Assembly: GCA_018340805.1 (NCBI GenBank)
Contig: JACMZG010001913.1
Span: 35,278,511-35,342,510 of the forward strand
Source of the DNA: Microvelia longipes
Lineage: Eukaryota; Arthropoda; Insecta; Hemiptera; Veliidae
Length of the DNA: 64,000 bases
Direction of reading: 5' to 3'
Shown here: positions 56,101 to 64,000 of the stretch, piece by piece
Position numbering within the stretch: position 1 is the first letter of the stretch
How the letters are laid out: each line of letters begins with the position of its first letter
Notes under the pieces: generated by a model
Databases searched by the model: none
The model's input: the letters and a program-made list of their open reading frames with translations, nothing else
What the model was told of the DNA's origin: nothing
Program-made: the position numbers and the translations under genes

Positions 56101-59100
56101 CCGCTTTACCCTTTACTCAAACAGACCTAGCTGGAAACCTATTTTAGTAAAAAAAAAATCCAGTTGAATAACCAACAAATTGTTCGTTTATTATTCTATG
56201 AAATACTCTCCCCAAACAAATTAACAAAATCCGTTCAAAAGAATGTACAAAAATATTTTTGTAGAACTATAAACCAATATCAATTTGTGCATAGTAGTTA
56301 AACCATAAATTAATTGATCAGAAATGCCAGTTACCTATCCATCTTGGTCCATATTTGTCTTCTTATAGTTTGCTTAGTTATTATGCGATGGTTGGATCCC
56401 TGCGACCTGTCTCCTTCTCCACCACTAACGTACGTACCGCTGCTCTCCTCGCCACTGGCCTTTTCATCTTGATGTGTAACAGACCCGTTACTTTCTTTTT
56501 CTGAAAAGAACCATGCTATAGTTACAAAACTACACGAGTTCAAAATGTTTGACTGAGAGTAAGTTGAAAACTAAACAAGTTGATAAATGTTTGAGGAGCC
56601 TTGTTCATGGCAGTGAAAGTCACATGATTAACTCAAACGACTTTTAATATTTAAAAGTCTACAATGCAAAAAAAGTTAAATGTTCAATTATTAAGCTGCT
56701 AACTTGTAACTGTAAGAAGAAGACCCTTAAATATATAAAGTAGTTTAAACCGGCAACACAAGTTTGTATTGCTGTTTAACCTACCACATGACCAAAGGTA
56801 ATATTGACATTTTTGATCACAGGTTGGACTTATTCCTCATTTAGGTTGGAAAATTATTGAAGATACTTTAATGAAAATTATTGAAGATACTTTTTTAGAT
56901 AATTATTGAAGATACTTTACATCATTTATAGAAAATTATTTCGAATAAAGCTTGAATTTTATTAAAACTGTACACAAACACATATCTCCGATTTCGTAAG
57001 AGACATGTTGCTTTTGACTTCCGGGGTAGATAATTGGGCCTCGTTACTTTAATTATGAGACTTTTAACTCGCGCATAATTTTACCGCACCTGCTAAAAGC
57101 CGGATGCGATAGTTTTTTATTTCACTTAAAAGTTTAAATAATTTTCAATGATGTTCTGTTTACAAGTGTCAAAATATCTTGAAGTTTGCGAATTATTTAA
57201 TGTTAAAAATATTAAACCTCAACTATAATAGATATTTAATTTGGGTCTAGCGGGTCCTAAATCCTAACCACTGCAAAATAGCCTTAATAAATAATGGCTG
57301 TAGATGTTTGTTAAACCTAGCATTTTAAGGGTTTTGCGCTTTACATGGTTCTCGACCTAATAGTGAAGAACTAGTGAAAATGTGGGAATTTTTAAGTTCA
57401 GTAGAATACTCTTGCGGTTGTATCAGACATAATTTCAGATACGATTATCTATTCTGATACGCCGTGAGAACAGAGATTAATACCGTACATTAATGTTTTT
57501 GTTTTCCGCTATAATTAATCTCATAAACTAATGTTATTGATATCTATAACACCCAACACACAGGTTTATATGGACATTTTGGGATTGCTGATTGGTTGAT
57601 GCTTAACCCCTTAAATTAATTAATCATAGCAATAGTTTTAAGTTTATTTTCATTTATATGTTTTTGTTTGTTTTTATTTATTTAAAAACAGACCAATGGT
57701 CCAAAATACAAATAATTAACATTGGTAATACAGAATCAGAAAATACAGAATCAGAAACAATACAGAATCGAGAAACAATACAGATACATACATACATTTA
57801 CTGCAATGTTAAATGCAATGTTACATCTAGGAACTGTTTCATCATAAATACTTCACATTATATTTTTTGGAATTAATTGAAGGTCAGAGTGAGTTCAGGC
57901 TCTGTCGTCGCCCTAATGAGTTAGACGTAACGAAACAGAGTGGACATGACATTATGTCGAGCCATCAATGACGGCAGTTCCCAGATGTAACATCATGTGT
58001 GCATTGCATTTTGCTTGTTACATTTCCTATAATACGACACACGGCTAAAATCAATTGACAGCGCGCCAAAAATCCGTGAGGGCAAGAATTCTATTGGTTC
58101 AGACCGACCGCGCTCTTTCCCCCTCCACCTCATGCCAACCTCGGTATAAAAAAATACCTTTATCGTAAATAAAATCATAAAAAGGCAACACTGGGTGTAA
58201 ACATTTGTAACCTCGCGTCGCTTTTATTTCCCTCATTGTGCATATTGATCTATTTGAGTTCGTTTCATTTCATTCCAATCTGTTCAATACATCCAATTAT
58301 TGCAGAGTCGTAATATAAACTGAGTGCCTATATTTGACGCATGGACGTTGATTCTTCAAGCATTTCTTGCTATTTGAGTACAGCGCAAGGTCTGTGGTCT
58401 GTGGGAAAATGCCATGTATTTCAATAGATGACAGTCTTGACTTTTTTAAGTCATGAATGCATATTGTGTCATATTATTTTTATAATATGAAACAATACGC
58501 ATTCAATTATACAAACTTGACACAAAAAATCAGTTTGTTTTGGAAAAAAGTAATTATAGCTGATGATTTATTTAAATCGTCAAACTTTTATCATAGAACT
58601 ATTATGATCCATTGCGATAACTATTACGTAATTACCAACTCCACTTAATTCATACTTCCCGAACAAATTTAAAGCAACACTTAGTTTGTAAAATTATAAG
58701 ATACAACAATATTCCTACTTAAAAAGTAAACAAATAATTTTTAAAAATAAAAAAATACGATATCAACTAAAAACAAATAATAAAATTCAAAACATAACCT
58801 GACTTTCAGTGTTGCCAAAGAAGGGATTTTTTTATTAAAAAAAGAAAGTTGAAAGCATTGAGATTTTTGCGGGCTGTCAATTGATTTTAGCCGTGTGTCG
58901 TATTATAGGTGTCTCTCGCACAATTATATGGTGTCAATCTTTTATCATTTAACCTCCACCTCTTCTCAATAACCATTGAAAAAAAATAACCCTAACCTGT
59001 TTTTACTTTTCATCTTAAAAACGTCTAAAGTAAGCTATGATAACCTAATTTTTCTGACCAATGAAAATTAATTTCATAATTTCGTATGGATTTTTATTAT

Positions 59101-59226
59101 TTTATTTAGAAAAATCAATAAATGTCTTTAATTTTTTTGACGCGGAGTAAACAAAATAAATAGAAGTTGTTAATCGTTTAAAAAATGTAGTGAAGACTCA
59201 CGTTGATCAGTTTGCTGAGCAGTCAT
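50104..59226 (-). CDS. MTHFSD: MTHFSD-like protein (5-formyl-THF cyclo-ligase-like plus RRM), eight exons, complete
   Basis: Orthologue candidate of methenyltetrahydrofolate synthetase domain-containing protein. Exons in transcript order: 59226-59202, 56500-56335, 55502-55334, 53630-53414, 52611-52311, 51486-51228, 50877-50572, 50151-50104 (TAA). Phases close to 1491 nt, 496 residues (human about 383). Residues 9-50 are an acidic/polar leader. About 55-300 form the cyclo-ligase-like fold: IRRQIWTKM, FPRPCTFRIPHFKG, LIVVGSVAVD, and RIGKGEGFSDLEYALL starting at 195. About 295-390 is an Arg-rich linker (QRRQRPRR, GGGRRRR, RRRR). About 392-465 is an RRM-like domain (VEFSLKVAGL to GVAFLHF). Enzyme activity of MTHFSD proteins is unproven, and RNA binding is the better supported role in vertebrates. 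The start is the first ATG of the only upstream exon with matching phase, a 25-nt exon, so exon 1 is the least certain part. Confidence 0.9.
51930..52205 (-). repeat. Dispersed repeat D, inverted copy in MTHFSD intron 5
   Basis: On the minus strand: TTTACTTTTCCTCATTTATA, GGTATATAGGAAAAGTATTG, CGTTTTAGGTGTTTTATGAC, CTCCTGAGTAG and CTGTTATCATCGAAGCCCCC. Confidence 0.7.
53631..55333. other. MTHFSD intron 3
   Basis: Contains a loose tandem array at about 54540-54925: the segment ATCATTCGCTAGCTTTGTTT ... AGGTAGGAATGCACAC occurs twice with changes, and a more decayed unit precedes it. A 121-codon minus frame across 54301-54666 partly overlaps this array and has no recognisable domain. There is a G homopolymer at 55218-55230. 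Confidence 0.55.
57884..58940. mobile_element. Half element of TIR family B, interrupted by family A
   Basis: AGGTCAGAGTGAGTTCAGGC, TTAGACGTAACGAAACAGAG and GCATTTTGCTTGTTACATTT lead up to 58027. The family resumes after the family A insert with GGTGTCTCTCGCACAATTAT. The other arm was not found. In MTHFSD intron 1. Confidence 0.75.
58030..58905. mobile_element. TIR element family A, intact 876-bp copy with TA target duplication
   Basis: Terminal repeats begin TAATACGACACACGGC and are perfect over more than 30 bp at both ends. TA dinucleotides at 58028-58029 and 58906-58907 flank it. Empty sites are given by the related family B element at 49010-49590, where CATTTCCT continues straight into the GTGTCTC stretch. 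No transposase frame, so it depends on another element. Confidence 0.88.
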
Positions 59227-59739
59227 TCTGAGGGGCGCCTGTGCTGGTCACCGTGGGCTCTCTTCTGAAAGTTCAGATCGATTTCACTTGCACGACTGAG
59301 TCAAAATTTTCAAAACATCAAAACATTTTACCTCCCTCCCCCCACACAGTGAATTTTAAAATAAAAACATGTTTTTTAAGTAAATATAAACACGTGGTTT
59401 TAGGGATATTTTTTTGAGTAAAATTAGAAAATTAACGTCAAAGACTATGACTATAGCAGACGAAATATGCCCAATCAGAAAGTTTAATGGGACATAGGTT
59501 AGAGTATACTTAGTTCAGTGCAGGGACTATAGATACTTAAAAAGTAAGATGGTGAGAAAATTTGGATTCCGATCGACGCTAGCGCTGAGGCGGACCTACT
59601 TTTTAATTGAGTAGGCGTGGCATAATTTCCCGCTTTTTGCCTACATTTAATTTGTAATTAACTTTTTTTATATTTTCTAGTCGAACTTCTAAGTACCTGA
59701 AGCATTTACACGAATTAAAAACTGTAATTTTGTTTTGTT

Positions 59740-60229
59740 TATTTTATATATTGATAGTCAAAGGTGGTCAGGTTACTTTTTCGATGTTTTAAAATTCAAC
59801 CAATAGGACCTCTCTAGTAATAATATCTCTATGACCTCAACTACGGTTTTCCTAAACTTAACATTTCGTTTGTTTGTTTGTTGTTTTGTTAAAATTTTAA
59901 CACTGTGTTATTAGACAGTTTAAGCCTGAAGATGACCTTAATGGGAACGAATTAATTATAACTTAATAAATATATTTTCTTTATAGAACATAAGTATTTT
60001 TTTATTTTAAAATAAACAAAACAAAATTACAGTTACATATATTAAAGAATTTTTAAAATACAAATCAAAACACAGATGTGCGGGAAACTGAAAAAACAAT
60101 TTATCTGTTATAACCTTAACTTACTCCTAAAGGAGGTTTCATTGAGGTTACACAGAGCTCCTTAGAGCCCCAAAAAGATTTTTCATTCCTCTCAATGTAT
60201 TGAGATAGGCTATGCCCCTCTAGTATTCA
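59740..60229. mobile_element. Two partial copies of TIR family E in opposite orientation
   Basis: 59740-59823 carries GGTCAGGTTACTTTTTCGAT and CAATAGGACCTCTCTAGTA (left end, inverted). 60035-60229 carries TTACTCCTAAAGGAGGTTTC to GGCTATGCCCCTCTAGTA (right end). Between them is a CCTGAAGATGACC motif like that at 1328. Confidence 0.6.
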
Positions 60230-61464
60230 TCTCTATGGTTAAGGTAACAACACTTAAATATGTCTATTTTTCTTTTATCTGTTATATTTTTGAATTTCTT
60301 GAAGAGTGGTGAAGAAGATACGTCAGTTTCAGTTTGTTCATGGAGAAATTCTATGTCTGTTCTGTGGCTTGATAGGTAAATTTCTATGGATTTAATTAAA
60401 TTTAATTAAGTTGTTTTATAAGAAAGATGTTTCTCTTACGACAAAATTAATAAAACATACATAAAATTGGGTTGCCAAATAATTGGCCAACCCCTGTGGC
60501 GAAGCAGGATTTATTATTCAAACAGACACCAGTCATATATGTCGCTAGGTTTTAGATGTCCTGGTGGTGTGTGATCCACTATATGTTCGATAATGGAGTA
60601 ATGATACATGTCCAAACATGAATTAAGCTTCACTAATAAAAAGATAATGTTCTTTTGCTGCGAGCAAAAAATCTTGCTATAAGCAAAAACTATTTTGTAG
60701 ATTGTTAATAAGTTAGATTCGTGTTTTTAATAAATATCCATTAAAAAGTATATAAAACAACTTCGAATATTTTTAAACTAAAATAAATAGTAACATACAA
60801 AATATTATTGATAAAAGATAACGGATAAGTCGGCTATACGCTGCTAGTTTGGCTCATTAAATCTGGTTACGTCAGTCATTTTTAGGAATTTTAATAAAGG
60901 GGATGACACGAAAAGGTAACTTTACTGAGCCCATGAAAGTCTTACAAGATAAAGGAGTAAGAGCAAATTTACCTTCCCTAGCTAGGTTAAAGCAAAAACC
61001 GTGAAACGCAGGTTATATAACAAAGATATGATGTATTCAACAATAATAACATTTAAGGGCAAATAAAACAGTTAAATAACCTACCATTATTATTTTAATG
61101 CAAATATGCAGAGACGAGGGGGTAAGGGAAATTAAGTATGTTACTTTTCACTCTTTCTTTATAACCTACAATAGGAAATAATGTGTCGGAAGATAAGACC
61201 CTGCGCAGTTATGTAATTATTGCAACCATGCGCAATTCGTACTAAGCATTTGCAGTTTGTTTTTGATATGCGAGAACTTTTTTTTATTTTTTATCCTCAA
61301 CAGGGTCACTTTGTCAAATGGCAAATTGACCATGCACGTTATCCCTTTTATTAAAAATCCTTGAATCTAATCTATCTTTTGGGCCTCTCAAGGGCACTGT
61401 GTAAACTGATGGTAACCTCAACCATGAGAGTGTGTGTTCAGGTTATAGTAAATATATTTTTAAA
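60230..61464. other. Intergenic, no gene recognised
   Basis: AT-rich sequence upstream of MTHFSD. Neither a coding exon nor a clear repeat was found. Confidence 0.45.
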
Positions 61465-61905
61465 TATATTGGGGCATACATTTCAATACATTGAGAAGCC
61501 TGAAGCATCTTTTTGGGCTCTCAGGGGCTCAGTGTAACCCCATTAAAACCTCCTCTAAAGAGTGAGTAAAGGTTATATTATATATTAATTGTTTTCGTCT
61601 TGTCGCAAATTTTTTGTGTTATGATTTGTATTTTAAACTTTATACAATGTAAGAGTATTTTTTCTTTTGATTCGATTACATTGATAGCCGAATGTGGTCA
61701 GGTTAGGTTACTTTTCGATGTTTCAAAACTCAACCAATAGGGCCTCTTTAATTATGTATCTCTCTCTGTATGTAAGGTTTCCGGTTTTTCATAATTGTTT
61801 GTAGTGCAATTTAGTTCTGTTTATTTGATTATATTAATAATTAAATGTGTTCAGGTTACTTTTTCGATGTTTCAAAATTCAACCAATAGGGCTTCTCTAA
61901 TACTC
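61465..61905 (-). mobile_element. TIR family E copy plus adjacent fragment
   Basis: 61465-61752 is a near-complete inverted copy (GGGGCATAC start, CTCTCAGGGGCTCAGTGTAA, GATGTTTCAAAACTCAACCA). The last part recurs at 61850-61895 (GGTTACTTTTTCGATGTTTC, CCAATAGGGCTTCTC), so the end is duplicated. Confidence 0.65.
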
Positions 61906-62173
61906 TATGGGTTATGTTATGCTGTCTCTATTCATAGCAACTTCGTGCTTTTGCGCAGCATCATATGGTTGTAAGCAGTTAAAGCGGCTAGAAGGTTATG
62001 CTATAACAGATCGATACCCCACTCAGAACCACTCCTCTAGACATACCAGTACCGTTACAGAGAGAGGGAAAACTACGACCAAGTCAGCTGATACCTCGTG
62101 GCAGTCTACCTACCTCCCTCTAATCAAAACAATTCCTTGTCAACAATAAACATTTCATGCTGTCATAGCGAGG

Positions 62174-62208
62174 ATGGCGTCTAACGTGTTCTTTGGAGGA
62201 CTGGAAGG
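62174..62208 (+). CDS. Possible first coding exon of a gene continuing beyond the window
   Basis: A well-placed ATG (AGGATGG context) begins MASNVFFGGLE and runs into a consensus donor, GTATGT, at 62209. The 250 bases before it are less AT-rich and less repetitive than their surroundings, as a 5' UTR might be. I found no matching second exon up to 64000 and do not recognise the peptide, so this is a suggestion only. Confidence 0.25.
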
Positions 62209-63501
62209 GTATGTTTAGCTCAATTTGTGCCACTAATTCTATTTTGCTTTCGTCTAGTTTACCGCTAATTCTATCAACTCATAGCGCTTATAACCTTTAC
62301 GTAAACGCGCTTACGACATTTTTTGGTGATAGATCTATGTTTTAATACTTCTATTAAATAATAGAAGTTATACTACACCGGTGAAATGAGTCAACACATT
62401 TAAACCAATCCGAATTTTTTTCATTTTAAATTTCGTTCTTAATAAATGCTTAAACGTTAAGCCGCTTTTAAGCATTTCAAAGTTTTTCAAATAATACTTG
62501 CATATTCGTGCTTTTAAATGCATTACTTTCACGATGATTTTTGACTAGAGTTGCTCGAAATTCTAAAAAATTTTTATAGCTTAGATATAAAGCTTATAAG
62601 TATAATAAAATTAATTAATTAATTAAAATTATTAATTGACAATAACTTAAATGACAGTTATCACAGAAAACTTTCATTACTTTAAAACGAAATCATTAAT
62701 ATAAATCACAGTCTCTTAAATGTCTAACGTATTAATTTACTAATATAAAATATATTAATATCTGATGTAAACCTAAGTTTTGGACAAAAACCTTGAAATT
62801 AATATTTATGGTCCCAGAGAAATGTTTACTATCACTTTTACGACATAACTACTAACTTAGACAACTTAGTATTACAAACTTAAGTCCTGCTGTCAATGTA
62901 GTCTTGTGAGTGTGTAAAATGCTACTTTGATTTAAATTATTTATAGATTGTTTATTTTAATTAAATGTAATTAACGATTATTTTATCATTTTCCATTCGT
63001 TTGTAGTTTGTAAATTATTTAATTGAAATCGCCTATGAAAAGATAAGGCTCGTTTGTCTCCGCCTGGTTGTAATCAGTAATAGTGTTCAGTAATTATTAA
63101 TTTTATTTTACATAAGTGGTGTTTAGGAATTTCATTTTAAAAAACGGATACGGTGTACCTCGGATATTTTCATGTCAAATTCGCTACACTCATTCAAACT
63201 AGCAGCGCTCATCCTCAGAATATAAAATCATCAAATTTATATTATAGTAAGTCTTTAGACCCGCTTCGCTCGTCCTCTGACAATATGCATCCGTTTTAAT
63301 ATCCTCGCTCAGCTCTGCTTAAAACTTCTGATTTGACATAAACCTTATTGAAACGAAACTAAGTATACTTGTAATGTACATAAAGGGATTCACTTGTACC
63401 AAATTTTAACTTATTTTTCCGATTTTAACGAATTTTTAAAGCAAAAATGAGCTTATAAGATTGAGGTTAGAGGTGATTTTTGGAAAAAGGCCTCCTTGAT
63501 A
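62209..63501. other. Right-hand region, no gene recognised
   Basis: Would be intron 1 if the 62174 exon is real. At 63180-63340 there are repeated CGCTTCGCTCGTCCTC-like words, a decayed relative of the hairpin sequences elsewhere. Confidence 0.4.
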
Positions 63502-63519
63502 TAATATATATATATATAA

Positions 63520-63559
<40 letters not shown>

Positions 63560-63567
63560 ATATATGT
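63502..63567. repeat. (TA)n microsatellite passing into (TATG)n
   Basis: TA repeats with slips, followed to about 63583 by TATG/TGTA units directly before the SINE. Confidence 0.95.
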
Positions 63568-63589
63568 ATGTATGTATGTATGTAGCCGC

Positions 63590-63817
63590 CTGCCTCCGTG
63601 GCCGAGGTCGTTAAGGCGTTAGTATTTACACACCTTTGACACCCACGGAGGTCTGGGATTCGCATACCAGGTTACGCTTTCAGTTTATAGAAGATTATTG
63701 TTTAGATAAAATTATCACCAACTTTAGAATTCTCATTGTGCGCAACTGTTGCTACTACCACCCGAGGTGGTTCCCGCAGGGGTTACCCTGATGAGCTGCA
63801 AGGCTCTAAACGGGCAT

Positions 63818-63820
<3 letters not shown>
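63590..63820 (+). mobile_element. tRNA-derived SINE, reference copy
   Basis: Starts CTGCCTCCGTGGCCGAGGTC. TGGCCGAGGTCGTTAAGGCG (63599-63618) is a good class II (Leu/Ser-type) tRNA box A, and GGGATTCGCATACC (63656-63669) sits in the box B position. The tRNA-unrelated body continues with TATCACCAACTTTAG, GGTTCCCGCAGGGGTTACC and a GGCTCTAAACGGGCATTATT end. Followed by (TA)n at 63821-63916. Confidence 0.8.
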
Positions 63821-63861
<41 letters not shown>

Positions 63862-63874
63862 ATATATATATAAT

Positions 63875-63915
<41 letters not shown>

Positions 63916-63916
63916 T
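63821..63916. repeat. (TA)n microsatellite after the SINE
   Basis: TA repeats with slips at the 3' end of the SINE, perhaps grown from its tail. Confidence 0.95.
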
Positions 63917-64000
63917 TGTGTATGTATATTAAACATGTTATTAGGTAAAAATTGAACTAATGCAAATCTGTTGGTCTTTTATATGTCTACATGCAGGCTA

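Noticed and set aside
61907..62149. 80-codon frame with a hydrophobic start
   Set aside because: It could pass for a small secreted protein, but there is no homology I recognise and it directly follows a family E repeat; more likely 5' UTR-like or chance sequence.

Overview
The window is eukaryotic nuclear DNA, strongly AT-rich, with short GT-AG-bounded exons, long introns and dense transposon debris. A microsomal CYP3-clan (CYP6-like) P450, an MDR/P-glycoprotein-type ABCB transporter and a secreted S1-family serine protease together point to an arthropod, most likely an insect. The order cannot be settled from the sequence.

Layout. (1) 3046/3076-35842, plus strand: a full-length ABCB transporter in 24 recognisable exons (TMD1-NBD1-TMD2-NBD2). 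All exon phases close into one 1231-codon reading frame; the extreme N-terminus is not secured. (2) 17532-18935, plus strand: an intronless serine protease gene lying wholly inside the 4.3-kb intron between ABC exons 11 and 12. Its S1-pocket residues are altered. (3) 37730-41107, minus strand: a complete four-exon P450 of 504 residues, convergent with the ABC gene. (4) 41108-50103: about 9 kb without a recognised gene, filled with TIR elements, a fold-back palindrome, a GTCGAC-rich minisatellite, tRNA-derived SINEs and 5S-rRNA-like fragments. (5) 50104-59226, minus strand: a complete eight-exon MTHFSD-like gene of 496 residues (5-formyl-THF cyclo-ligase-like fold, Arg-rich linker, RRM-like domain). 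(6) 59227-64000: repeats, a weak candidate first exon at 62174, and a tRNA-derived SINE at the right edge.

The ABCB pump and the P450 are both detoxification-type genes, but they converge and share no visible regulatory region, so a functional link is only a possibility. MTHFSD is unrelated to them.

The least ordinary content is structural. There is an array of perfect GC-rich hairpins with three-base loops in one ABC intron, a 222/223-bp MITE family built from hairpins, paired perfect palindromes in other introns, a three-deep nest of insertions at 448-2583, a chimeric tRNA-head/LINE-tail element, and repeats carrying a piece of 5S rRNA. No prokaryotic system, CRISPR array or viral gene was seen.
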